From: Sphagnum magellanicum
Taxonomy: Eukaryota > Streptophyta > Sphagnopsida > Sphagnales > Sphagnaceae
NCBI GenBank assembly: GCA_021904315.1
Contig: CM038922.1
Coordinates: 1,116,001-1,180,000 of the forward strand
DNA length: 64,000 nucleotides
Direction: 5' to 3'
The notes beneath the pieces are model-generated. The model ran no database searches and was not told where the DNA came from. It saw only the letters and a program-made list of their open reading frames with translations. Positions 47,401 to 59,843 of this stretch are shown piece after piece (within the stretch, counting starts at the first letter, position 1; each line of letters opens with the position of its first letter). The position numbers and the translations under genes are program-made.

Positions 47401-48605
47401 GTACAGCATGAGACAATGTAGCCTCTCTGAAACTAAGCTCAATTGAAAACATGAGCATGGGCTTTGATCTATATCCTGCACACTCCATTCAAAAGCACAA
47501 ATAGACACGTGTTAAGAGTGGCCACAAAAGGAACCTTCCAACCATACTGAACTGGCAGTACAGTCCCCTAAATATGTATTACATTAAAAATTATGCATAC
47601 ATCCAAGCACTTATTGTGGACCAAGTAACCTTGAGACTAAACAAGGTGTAAGATGATCCTGAGAAAAACCTACTGTCATTTTTCACATCCAAACTGCAGA
47701 TTCAAATGAAAAAGACAGAGGTACATACCATGTAAAGAATGCACGAAGACATGCAGCCAGATTCTTGCTGCACTTAAATGCCTCCATATCCTACTTGACA
47801 ATATCTTCAGTGTTCCACTACTGCTATGTATAAAATTAGGATGACCACCAATGATACATCATATGCAATGTCTATTACTAAGTTGATTGCAGACAGGTAT
47901 CACAATGCTGCCATTGTGACCAAATATGCTAATATGCAATGCAGTTAGTTCACAATGCTCTACTCCAAGCCAATACACTAAGATATATATGAATAAGGTG
48001 CATCATCATCATCGTCCAGTCCCTCTTGTAATTACTGCAGACCACTGATGTGACATCATTAGTAATGGGATTGCTGAAAAGTCTTGCTTGATTGAAGTGC
48101 CTGACAATATTTAGAAAGAAAAGAATCTGTATAACCAGAACAAATATAGAGAGTAGAATGACACTCTCTGTCCACTGACTGCAGAAATTGAAGGAATCAA
48201 CAGTTTTCAAACAAGTAGCACCAGTTTCCTGTTGTCCAGGTCTGGTTGTGGCCAAACATAGCCTGCAACTGCATAGCCTTTCAAATCCTGATTATTTCAG
48301 GAAACTGTGATGATATCTATCATTTCACTAAGTTGTAAGCCAAACAGACACTGACATGTTTGTTGTGGGGTTCATGAAGAACAAGTACATCCTGCAGGAC
48401 AAGCTATGGCTGAATATGTTGCAGGAGTCCTAATCTAAGGATAAACAGTGAATGTCCAGCATGGAGAGCGCATGGGTAACAGAGTATATAAGATCTTAGT
48501 AACACAGAATATAACAAAAAAATTCTAACTGCAAAAGAGTTGTCATTATGGCTACCGAAGTCCCACACTTAAGAAGAATGAACATACCCACCTTCTATCA
48601 GACAG
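44458..48605. other. Convergent intergenic region (3' ends of CESA and the ARF-GEF)
   Basis: 44458 to about 45060 is likely the CESA 3' untranslated region. About 47.7-48.6 kb is probably the 3' untranslated part of the minus-strand ARF-GEF gene. The middle is AT-rich, with TTTAGG-like words near 45785-45810 and no recognisable gene. Short frames such as 46781-47065 (minus) lack family similarity. Confidence 0.45.
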
Positions 48606-51600
48606 TCATTGTCTTTCCAGTGGCTGCTTTTCCTCATGCCTTGTATCTCCTGTCCCCACACTTGAGTTAGTTCCAGTAGCTAAAGGATTACTTCCGCTTT
48701 CCACACCAGCCACCACCAACCCATGGAGTATTTGGTTTCCATCCACAGGAAATTGTTCATTACCCTTCAGTATAGAAGTCTGCTCAGAGAACATATTTGG
48801 TTGTAGTGAGGGTGAAATGCTGTACACGTGTTGCCATGTGAGCTCCCACAAGCTGTCACTGGTCACTGTGCTTGTCTTGACAAGAATTCCACTTGCATGC
48901 ATAACCTGCAGCATGTTGCGGAGGAGCTCTGGAATGAGCTCTTGAATTTTTTCACTGCCCCTACCCCTAAGCTTTGCCTTCATGTACATCTCCATGCGGC
49001 TCAAAACTTGAGACCATAATGTGCGGAAGGTTGGTAGCTGCACAAGCTGGCCAAGGAACTGAAGATAGAACTTTGAGAGGAACTTTATGGCATCATAAAG
49101 TGTGCCCTCCATGCCACGATACTCCTTTGGTGGATGTCGAAGCGCAATGTCCAATAGCTCATCTAATAATGCTATCACCACCTGGCCAACAAGTCAATAT
49201 CTTTTGTTAGCTGTTTCAGTCCTGCATATTTCTCAGGCCAGATCACATCCAAAATAGAGGAACTTCAACCTGACTTAAGAACATGATCAAGAAACCAGAT
49301 TCCAAGCCACATCCATGGAAGAATATGAACCTGTTCGAACACCTGAGCCCACATGGTAGCTGAAAGAGGAATGCTCTCAGCAGCTGCAAGACAACGCTGT
49401 AAACACATTATGGCATGATTTCTCACTTCCTCTCTCTGATCAAGGCAAACGCGCTTCAAGCCCTGTGCCAGGCGGACCCACATCTCTGCCAGTTCTTGTG
49501 AATAACGAGGGGCTCCCTCCAAAGTTTCAGATCCCAGAGCTTCTACACTCTCAGAAGTCGCTTTTGACCATCTCGTGAGGCAGCCCACAGAGTCAGACAG
49601 CAGGTCCAAAGCACGAATCGAACGCTCATTTCCCCCAACCCGTGCATCAGCAAATGCCCTTGCTGCATCTAAACAAAGTACATAATTGGCCGGGGTCAAA
49701 TGGACCCCATCAGCCATGATAAAGGAAAGAGCATCAAACCCAGGCTCTGAAGCCTCAGGGTGTCGAGCAGTGATTGACAGAAGTGATGACACAGTTCGCC
49801 AGCCCATGGGTGATTTGATATGTGCAGCATTGGCCCTCACCAGTACCATAACCTCCTGTGTGATTCTTTCACAGAATGCATCAGCCACTCGAGCATCAAG
49901 CTTGAGAATGAGCTGTAATGATCTAAGTAACTCTTCAGCCAAATTTTCTTTGTAAGGGAGCAACCGCTGGCATATTCTGAGTAGGCCAAACACTGCCTTT
50001 TCAACCAAAAGGCCTGGCAGAACTGTAGTTTGGACAATCCCAGCCATATGCTCATAAACCCCTTGCCAAAGAAGCATAATGCGGTCCCGGTTATTCAGTG
50101 TTATTGCAATTAAAAGCTCCAAGCAGAAGACTGCGGTATCCTCATCTTCTATAGAGCTCCCACCTTTTTGGGGCCTGCCAGCCGCCCAGACAAGGGCCCT
50201 TGCCAGTTGAAGCAATGAGTCTGCGTGGAGAAACTTACTGTCGTTAAAGATCTGGTCAATGTGGCAAGCTTCAATGGTGCGTAGTGTACGTTGATGTGCA
50301 GCTAACTTTTGTTCTGTGGGGGCAGACCGGGGTTCATCACTTTCCAGTGACAAAAGCTGGCTAAATCTGGACATCAAACCAGACGAACGACGACGGGTAC
50401 CCATAGCAGGTGCTGGGGCCATTGTCACTGAACCTTCACTGAGTCTACCCTGCAATGAGTCACCTACATACAAAAAGCATGCAGTGAGACAATAAACAAC
50501 CAACATTTTGCTGTGCATCCCCCACCACAAGCCAATATTCATCATTATCGGCTTCCAACTGAGAAGCACTTGCCAACCCAAAAGCATCTGATGGAATCTC
50601 AGTCCTGTTGAGGGTCTAAAATTTTGCACCCTAAAAGCAATCTGAATGAACAGAGTACAACACCATATACGACTAGAAAGGTGTACTTAAAGCCCAACAG
50701 CTGAGGTGACCCCTCTTAATAAGCTATGCAAGAATACATTAAAACTCAACAGCAATAATTCAGAATGAAGCTAACTGTGTTGCCTAGAAGTTTTTGCTAA
50801 TGATTCATTGGAACCTAAGGTCAGTCCTTCTGCAACAGATCTTGAGCATAACTTGTGGAGAAAAACACCATTCTGGATTGACAACCCCTTGCAGCATCAA
50901 TTCCTTACTTGCATTATCAGCATCTTCTGTAGCATCACTAGCCACACGAGCAGGTAAGAGCCCAAGCTTGTGTAGACGCAAAATGCAGTCCAGGATGTTC
51001 CGCCACCCAGTTCGGATGAAATCTCCAAACTTGTTTGCTATGGAAAATACTGTCACAGCTGCCATGCGGGCCTTGGTATCATCACCAAATGCAACCACTG
51101 GTTCCTCAGCAGATGCAGTTGGGTTAAGCAGTGTAGTGAACTTGCAGAGAGAAACCACCAGGTCATCCAACACATCCTCTAGTCGATGCGCGGCTGAAAT
51201 TTTAGCAACTGCCAGGAAACCATCAATGCACGCACGTAGGACCTAGAAGCAGCACAGCACAGTCAACAACCATAAGTCAGTCACACAGCACTGAACTGAC
51301 AAGCTTCTGGAGCACTGCCCTTTATTTTTTCCATCTAGCACAGTACCAAAAGTGTGAAAACTACCACAGAAATTATCTTTTTCTGCAGAACATCTAGCAG
51401 CACATATTGCATGAAATTTGTAAGCCTTTTGGTTGCTCTTGTCACATGCTATCAAACATTTGAACTAACTTCAGAATGCTCTGATGTGATTCTCATTTCT
51501 CACCTCTTCATCCTCTGCGTGGTCAAAGACAACTGAAATAGCAGCAATAGAGGGACCAGAGATGATGGCGAACATGTCATGATCTAGTAGCACCCTGGAG

Positions 51601-54600
51601 TCACATGTGATGTACGGTGTGGTCGAACGTGAGCGACGCATGAGGTCAACCCAGCGACTGTGGGTCATCTCTGCTACACCAATCCCATTGTCATAGGATA
51701 TCCGGATCTCATTCCTCACTATTGCATGGAAGAGATCCGACAACATCACCCGCGGCAAGTCTTGACCATTGTTAATGTTTCGCAAATTCTTGATGAAATC
51801 ATCCTCTGTCATTCTTTTCTTCACCTGGATTACACCACAGGGTTATTCAAGCTCATTATGCCAACATTTGCGTTTCTTAGGTTCTAAGCTGGCAATTCAG
51901 TGGTTTCAAACTCCATCTTTGATGGGACTTAAACTTCTCATAGAGTTGCCCACCTACTGACATATCAATTGCACTATATGTTGAAAAGAAAAATATGGGA
52001 TGCATATCTATGAGACTGCAAAAAAACTCCATAATGAGCCTCTTTCAAGGCAACAGTTGTGTCAGTTCTGGCTGAACCAAAACAAACACCACAAGATTGA
52101 TGTGGTCATAACCTTGTGAGGGCCACTCACAAGTGTTAGAGCATCACCTTCAGCATCAATGGCATTGACTTAGCTGCCAACAACACCCACTGAGTTCATC
52201 AGCACCCAAAAGTTGGTGTAATTCATTGATCCTTGTTTGCTGCCACCTTAACCGCCATTATTTGTCTAAGATAGTTTGGTCCATATACAATTGGGGTCTT
52301 ATCCTGAGCAGAATTAACCTGCTTATAGGATCATGGGGAATGACAGTCTACTTGCAAACAGTCAAACATATCTGGTCTACCTGTGGGTTATGTTGATCAG
52401 TGTTGAGCATAATGACTGCGTATGACAGTATATAGACTGTGTCCTTTGAGGCCAGAATTCCTCTTGATTGTTGGTAGTATCTCTCTGCAAATGCTTCCAA
52501 AACTCTAGATATCTTCTGTGCTTCCCCAGGTAACCGGAAGCTCTCAAGAAATACACGCAATGCAGCATCTATACCCATCTCACTGAAGTCAAATGTGCGA
52601 GCAAACTCCTCCAACACATGAAGACAGAAGTCATCAGGATCCCCAAGAAAGTCTCCCAGTAGATTCTTGTCCAACCCTGTTGTATACCTGAAAGAGAAGC
52701 CTGGTCAATTCCTACATATCTTCACATTCTTTGAACAAAATCTACTGCAAATTGAAAATGGAATCCAAACTTACAATTCATCATCATCAGATAAAACAGC
52801 AAGTGGTTCAATGAGCGCAAAGTAAAACACACACATCCTCCTACTGAGGTGATGCTGTTGCTCTCAGAGAGTTCATTATCACCAGTAGAGAACAACTCTA
52901 CTTCAGTACCATGGTTCAACAATTTTCTGCTGTACCTTGTTAACAAATTCCGTAGAATCTATGTCAGACGTCACCCCCTCTTCAGTGACTATGAACTGGT
53001 TAGTTCATAAAATCCTCATTGAACTTCTAGCCACCAGTTCAGCATGATCAACAGGGGGGTATATACATCTGGAAGAGTCAAAAGTTAAGTGTACGCACCT
53101 GAAGAAACAAGCTACACTTTGGGGATCCAACTTTTCAGGAAGTAATCGAATACCCTGAAGAAACTCCAGCCCTTTCTTTGGGTCTCGGTTGAAGTGATCA
53201 GCCCCAATCATCAAGCGACGTTTAATATACTTCTGATGCTGAACAAATTCAACCCAGCATGACGGGTCCTTGTAGTTCTCACACTTTAAAGTCCAAAATG
53301 GGACATACTCTTGATTCTCTGCAACCATAACTCCCACTGGGGTACCAGGCAGTAATCCTGGAGCAGCAGAATCAACCCTATTTGCCATACTGTGAATAAC
53401 TGCAAGTAGACCTTCAAGAGCTAGCACATGCATTGCTGATAGGGGGCAATTAACAGGGAAAGCACTCTTTGTGAGAAGATTTCCCAGATCCTCGAAAGTG
53501 TTGCTCAAGGTGATGTCACAGTCAAAGTTGGCATACATTTCAGGCATGAAAGTTGACTGGCGACAGAAATCAACAAGTGCCTCCATAGCCACTTCTTGTT
53601 GCTGATATGAGGCACCACTCCTACCTTGTGCAAGTCTGATCACTACAAAGGAGAAGAAGGCTTCCAGCTGAAGTTTTATAGACTCACGAAGATTATGATA
53701 GAGGTTTAAGACAATTCCACATACCAATGACAGAACCAAGGGGTTCTCTGAGAGCCCCATCTGCATCAAGTTACGAAAAAGCTCATCTTGTACAAGGGCC
53801 AGTAGCTTCGGGTGGTGACCAAAGGACTCACCTCCAAGCTCAATGGAGGAATTGATTAGCATTAGGGCAAAATGTGGCACATCTTCATCACTAGCTAAGA
53901 AGCTCTGGCCAGGACCCAGAGGATCACCTACATTCAAGAGGGAGCATAAGAAGTTGAAAATGTCCACCATGCATGGCACCCCATATGGTTCAATAGCAAT
54001 GGGTTGATCAGTAGTCATAGCCCCTTTATAATCAGCTGTCCCCTCCTCCTTCTCTGAGTTTCCATCTCTTGTAACTGGCTGTGGTGGTCTCTTTGCTGTC
54101 AGTCCCTCTCCAGCTGTATACCCAGAAATCAGAATTCCTTTCTCAGTACCAGTTTCATTTCCTTCAGGCTCTGACATTCTTGAGCTACCATTGCCAGTAA
54201 CATTGTCATCCATGTCTGGAGAAGGAGTCAATTGAATGGCCAAACTGGTAGCAGGCTTGACTGGTAGAGATGGAGTTGCCTGCACATAATTAGCAGCCAA
54301 TCAACCATACCCAACATTAACCTAGTATGGACAACTGTATAACTCCACAGGCACCATGGAATGGGCAACTCATTTATGTAACATTAGATATAACACAAGC
54401 ATGATGAACCAAAGTACTAAAATTATCAAGTGTGAGTGTGAACATGAGCAAAGGAGAGACATACATAAATAGATCCATTACTGGGCAGTAACTCAGAACC
54501 GGTGGTCGGCAAAGAGGGGAAAGGAGCTGTTGAAGTTGCTGGAGTTGCTGGACTGAGGGAAGACAAATGAGAGAAGATAGCACGGACAAGCTCATGCATG

Positions 54601-56468
54601 GTGTGACGTGCTGTGCGCTGCAGAAGCTCCCCTTTGCTGCCTGCCTGATGGACTACCCGGAAACAGGTGTTCACAACTGTGCACACATCCCTGTTACTCA
54701 AAAGTGCACCTGCCACACTCTTCATACATGCAAGTAGGACCTGCATTCACCAAAACAACTTTCATCTAAACCTGGTCCCAATTGTGTATTGTAGGATCCT
54801 TAAACTTCAGTAGACTGGTACAAGGGTGGCTGCTTGCATCCCAGCCACAAACTCATTCATACCACAGATACCAGTAACTGGTGCAGAGGGGCAGTACCCC
54901 TTTTCATTGATATCATGGGCCTTTCATGCAACAAAGCTGCTATAGCAATGTACATTGCATTCAAGCATGAGTTTATGTCAGCTCTAAAAGTGCAACTCCT
55001 CTTTAAATGGTATCTTTCATAGTTGGTAGTCTCTCTGACTCCGTCAATGATATTGATGATCTTGATACTGATAACCTCTCTCTGAAAATCTGAAGTTAGT
55101 ACATAAAGATCATTGTGATTCAGTTTGCCTTCTGCAACTGCATCAAGCATGAGACCACACATGACAAAGCTACATAAATCACCCAAATGATGAGACCTCC
55201 CAGAATGTGAAAAAGATAAATAGCCCTATCAGGTCTCATTCAACCAGCTTGTGTCAATCTGTGACTTCAACTTTGTTGCAGCAACTATCTCCCTCCCTTT
55301 CTGAACATAGACACTTTTGTAACCACCATAAAGGCGAGTAGTGCATTGTCATCCAAATGGACTCAGTAGAATCCAGTAAAGCTGACCTGTTGAGTGATTG
55401 TAGCTGACAGTATATCCGTAATGCTCTTGGTGAAAGCTCAATATGAAATCATGAGAGCCCTAACTATGAGGCTATTGTCTTTGATACTGTCCTTGACCAT
55501 TCATTTAACTACTATGCAAATTGTCAACCTCTTCTTCATGGATCCCTAACAGCTGCTGCTTTTCTAATCCAGCTTCTGACACTATTGCAAAAGTTGGTGG
55601 AATGGACATTGCAACAATGTGACCAAGATGTGGAAGGTCATGGTCAAGGTCACATCCTACTAACAGGGGACCTGCTCATGAAAGCAGATGGGGTCCCTGA
55701 TGAGCTGTTTGCTAAGATCGATTGCTTCCAAGTCCAGACATGAAATGACCAATGCTTTGCGGACAATGCGACAAAGACGTTTCCAAAAGCGGCGGCACAA
55801 ACTGCTTCGGCAAGCAGATGAATGAATCCCAGGGAGCTGGCTGCTGGAGTTGATTGGATTTCTAGATTATGAAGGTATCGCAACCGGTGGTGTGGTTATG
55901 GTAAAAGAAGGCCGAAACGTACCTGTAAAATCTTCATCAGCACAAACTCTTCAGACGCCGGATCCGTGACCTCGAAGCGGCAACTGGTAACTGCGTCGAC
56001 GATTGAATGCATAGCCACATCCACGTGCGCCGTGTTGATATCGAAAACCTCTAGGGTCAAAATCTTGTAGACCGCAGCCAGTGCCACTCCCGTGATCTGA
56101 GCCCCCGTCTCGTCCGATCGAATTACATCCAGAAACGGCACCAGATACAAGGCAGGGTTGATACTCTGCCACTGCGCCTCGCGCTGCCAGCCGAACACGC
56201 GTCGACGCAAGCCCTTCAGCGAACGGATGAGCGGATGCTCCAGTTGATCATCTCCAGCCATATAACGCCCCGCCCAACGCGCATTCCGTCGCATCACGGC
56301 CAAGACCGAGCTCACCTCTGCATTCACCATACATGCCAAAGCTCCCCCACTCCATCGCATCTTATACGCTCCCACTGGTCCTCTCGTCACCAGCCCGTAC
56401 TCCATACTACTACCGTCCCCACCGCCGGCGCTATTACCGCTGAGGCTCACGACACTGGATCGGCCCAT
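48606..56468 (-). CDS. GNOM/GBF1-type ARF guanine-nucleotide exchange factor, complete
   Basis: Eight coding exons on the minus strand: 55923-56468, 54465-54740, 53099-54279, 52381-52687, 51504-51824, 50909-51242, 49331-50463, 48606-49181. Phases agree and all junctions are GT-AG, giving 1557 aa, somewhat longer than Arabidopsis GNOM (about 1450), partly from a variable linker at residues 245-320. Domain order: N-terminal DCB dimerisation region (exon 1), HUS region with the box ANFDCD (exon 3), Sec7 domain from about residue 638 to 830, then HDS-type helical repeats (PEASEPGFDALSF, LLWQGVYEHM, GRPQKG). The Sec7 glutamic finger is in FRLPGE (Glu about 723), and LNTDQHN is intact. These proteins load GTP on ARF GTPases for vesicle budding at Golgi or endosomes. 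The residue before LNTDQHN is Met (about 761), the GNOM-type state linked to brefeldin A sensitivity. GNOM versus GNL1 orthology is not resolved here. Confidence 0.95.
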
Positions 56469-56766
56469 TGCACCTCAGGCCGTCCTCACAGACGCTCAAA
56501 CCAAGCAGCTTCCAGATCGCAGCGACCAGACCTCCATCAACACATTGAAAAATGCAGCTCCAAACCCTAACAATGCACAAGTCCCGTCGCGAGCAGGAAG
56601 CTCTCGCTCGCAGCGAAAAATTCACGCTGTCACTCCCATTTTATTACCGGGACTTTGGGTGAGGAACAGTCCCAAAAGTTGTCAAACTTTTGCTTTTTAG
56701 TTTTTTTTTTTCACCCCCAGTTTTTTGCCCTCCCCCCAATTTCGTAACTACTTACCTAACGAGGAC
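56469..56766 (-). promoter_or_regulatory. 5' leader and proximal promoter of the ARF-GEF gene
   Basis: About 170 bp of G+C-rich leader precede the ATG (56468 downwards). A T/C-rich tract follows at 56690-56745. No clear TATA box is seen. The conserved 315-bp repeat starts immediately beyond, at 56767. Confidence 0.45.
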
Positions 56767-57081
56767 TGTGTCACACTGTGGCCTTGCCATTTACATTAAA
56801 AAGTATCTTAAGGCAAAAGAAGAATTATGGAAACTCAAATACTTCACCATGCAAAAACATACCTAATCTTCAAAAAATCCTCTAAAAGAAACCAAAATCC
56901 TTCAAGATATTATTAACTCTATAACTAATCTCAAGTTTCAACACAATCCAAAATATCATCTTTCAAAAATCCTCATATAAAAATAGACCTATTATTACCT
57001 AGGGGCCAAAATCCATTAAGCTACTCTACCCTATAGTGATTCTAAACACAATATCATTGCCTTGGTAGGCATGGCCAACAA
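56767..57081 (-). repeat. Promoter-proximal dispersed repeat, copy 2 (inverted partner at 15036-15350)
   Basis: Read on the minus strand it begins TTTGTTGGCCATGCC and ends GGCCACAGTGTGACACA. It parallels copy 1 throughout, including TAGCTTAATGGATTTTGGC, GGTAATAATAGGTCTATTT and TCTTCTTTTGCCTT. It lies upstream of the minus-strand ARF-GEF, in the same orientation to that gene as copy 1 has to its neighbour. Confidence 0.85.
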
Positions 57082-59090
57082 ATTCACAAAAAGACTGTAT
57101 TCTTTAAAGACTGTTTTCTTTTTGTTCTTTTTTCTTTTTTAGGGTTTCAGAAAACCAAGTGGCCAAAGGTCCAAATAAATGAAACACCCAGTACATGTTT
57201 TTTTTTGCATTTATGGGTGTTTCATTTTCTGAAATAGGTGCAAGATGTCATCAAAACAAGTGTCTTCTCCAAGGTATAGACTCATACATGGCACCACTTT
57301 CAGTAGGCCCAATATCATTAAACAACATGAGGTGAGAATTGAAAATTTTCTAACCTATGTTTGCATAGACTTCATCTCAACGATGTCAAGTTGGTTGGCT
57401 GGGCAAGTGAAAGAAGTGGATGCGCTTCAAACACATATAATACATTTTGCAATTTGTTATATTTTGTGAGCAAGTGAGCAAACCAAAAAAAATCATTCAT
57501 CATCTAACTCAAAGTTGGAATGAAGCCAAAACACTTGACGAGTTGCCCAAATCAAATCAACTTTTGGCTTGTCTAAAGAATGAAATAGATCCTTAAAATG
57601 CTAAATTTGTTTTACTTTAAACAAATGGGCATTACAATATATCTATTTATATTTGTTTTTTATTCTATTGTTTGGCTTTGCTCATGATTATGAAATGCAA
57701 GAAAATACATTTGATTTATATTATTTAGTTTTAAAATATATTACATTTAACCCCAAATAATTATTTTAAATAAAATGGTTTGTATAATGTAATTAGTGAT
57801 TATAAATCACCTTTCATCCATTTTTCATCCATTTCTAACTTTCAAATCATCCCATATTTCATCCATGTTTAAAAGATTGTCACATGGCAAAATATTTGTC
57901 CACATCATCTTATATTCTTCCAACATGAAAAAACATATTTCAAAAATATTTTATATACATGGCAATGGATATTCCAAAAATATTTTTTAGGTTCTATCAT
58001 GCACTGCTAAATTTGCACCTGACATTATCAAATTCTAACAAAACCACACATGAAAACATGCACACGAATACAAAAAAAATCACTCATAGATTACAAGAAT
58101 CCAAGTTCAAAGCAAAACAAATGCATCATGTTTTTCATGTGTTAAAAAATCTCAAAACATGGAAGATGAAACTCCAAAGCCACAATGTGGGGATAAAGCA
58201 CCCAAACACAAAAAAGTTGGAACATCATCGCACCATTCCTTGTGTGATTATGTGCAACTAAATGTCACCTACAATTACGAATGGTTGCTTATGTGACTAT
58301 TTTTCAAATTTTGATGGATTTTGGTTTTGCCTTCAACTAATTACAACTATGACCTATTTCATCTTTCTAATAGGTTGATTTTTCATGATGTCTTTGTATT
58401 TTTTACAACATCGTCTATATTTAATTACTAAGTACCTACCTACCTACCCACTTACTTACTATGTACTACACCCTACATACCTACCTATTATGTATGTACC
58501 TACCTATTTAATTATTAAATACCTACTTACCTACATACTATGTACATACCTACCTACTTACTTACTAGGTACTTACATATATGTATACCTATATACACAC
58601 TAGCTAGCTAATAGGTTATTTAATTATAATTAATTATTTAGAGGTTATCTAAATAGGTATTTTAAATAAATAATTATGTAAAGGTTATTTAAATATGTAC
58701 TTAAATAAAATATTATCTAAATAGGTACTTAGTAAAAACTTATGCTACTTAGTAAGTAGGCTATGTAATAATATGTGCCAAGGAATAGTTGTAATTAGGC
58801 TACAACTATGTGATTAGGCTACAACTAAAATTATATCCCATATTGTTTGTTTTCCCTTTCAAGTTTACAAACTATATAAGTAGGTTGGTTTGGTGTAGTA
58901 AACACATTCAATATTTTCAATTGCCATATGGGAAGAGCTAATCACATGAGCTCCATTCAAAAATTTAAACATAAAATAAAATAGTATTTTTTTGTAAAAA
59001 ATTTAAACTTGGACCTACCTAGGCTAGACCTATGGCTAGGTGGCCTAAGCTTAACCCAGGTGCCACATGGTGTAACCCAAAACTAGGCTA
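57082..59090. other. Repeat-rich intergenic DNA, no gene recognised
   Basis: AT-rich sequence. A TACC/TACT-type microsatellite occupies about 58428-58585. No frame with domain similarity was found. It may include parts of the element whose right end lies at 59843. Confidence 0.5.
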
Positions 59091-59682
59091 AGTACTTTAG
59101 GCACCTAACTAGGCTAAATGGCCTAGCCTAAATGTCACGTGGCCTATCATAAGTGGTCCAACCCTAAACTAACCTTAAATGATTATAAGGCAATCATAAG
59201 TTACCACATGGCACAATCCAGTTGCTTTAATCAGATGGTTGAATATTTATTTATTTATTTATTTGGCAAAATAATTCAAAGAATCCAAATGATGTCATGT
59301 GTCACATTCTTAGGTTACCATGTGTGAACATATTGGTGTGCATTGTAGTCACAAATGTAGCTGCAAGAACTCATCTTTGGATATGTACTTTAAACACTTA
59401 GCTAAGCTAAGCGGCCTAGCCTAGGTGTCACATGGGTTATCATAAATGGTTCAACCCTAAACTAACTTTAAATGATTATAGGGCAATCATAAGTTACCAC
59501 ATGGCACAATCCAATTGTTTTCATCAGATGGTTGAATATATATATATATTTATTTGTTTGGCAAAATATTGCAAAAAATCCAAATGATGCCATGTGTCAC
59601 ATTATTAGGCTACCACGTGTGAACATATTGGTGTGCATTATAATCACAAGTATAATCGCAAGAACTCATCTTTGGATATGCA
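59091..59682. repeat. Tandem duplication, about 293-bp unit
   Basis: Copies at about 59091-59381 and 59382-59682 share GGCCTAGCCTA, AACCCTAAACTAAC, GTTACCACATGGCACAATCC, ATCAGATGGTTGAATAT and AGAACTCATCTTTGGATATG in order. Substitutions are scattered, and the internal TTTA/TATA microsatellite differs between copies. Confidence 0.85.
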
Positions 59683-59828
59683 TAAAATTTCCATACTTGT
59701 ATTATACACACAAATATTTCATCTGTTATCTACAACTAATTAATGGTCATTTGCAACTTATCATTTGCTACTATGTTGATTTTTAGTTACAAGTGTTGCT
59801 TGTGATTAAAATTTTGTCGCAAATGACA

Positions 59829-59843
59829 TTTTTTCTACTAGTG
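59829..59843. mobile_element. Putative CACTA-type right terminus inserted in gypsy pol
   Basis: TTTTTTCTACTAGTG ends at 59843. Its reverse complement, CACTAGTAGAAAAAA, looks like a CACTA-superfamily terminus. Directly to the right, minus-strand gypsy pol coding sequence begins, and to the left it is absent, consistent with an insertion junction. No left end with a matching ATA target duplication was found, so this is a one-ended call. Confidence 0.45.

Noticed and set aside
58595-59843. CACTAGCTAG at about 58597 as the left end of the element ending at 59843
   Set aside because: Similarity to the right terminus stops after CACTAG and the flanking bases (ACA versus ATA) do not form a target duplication.
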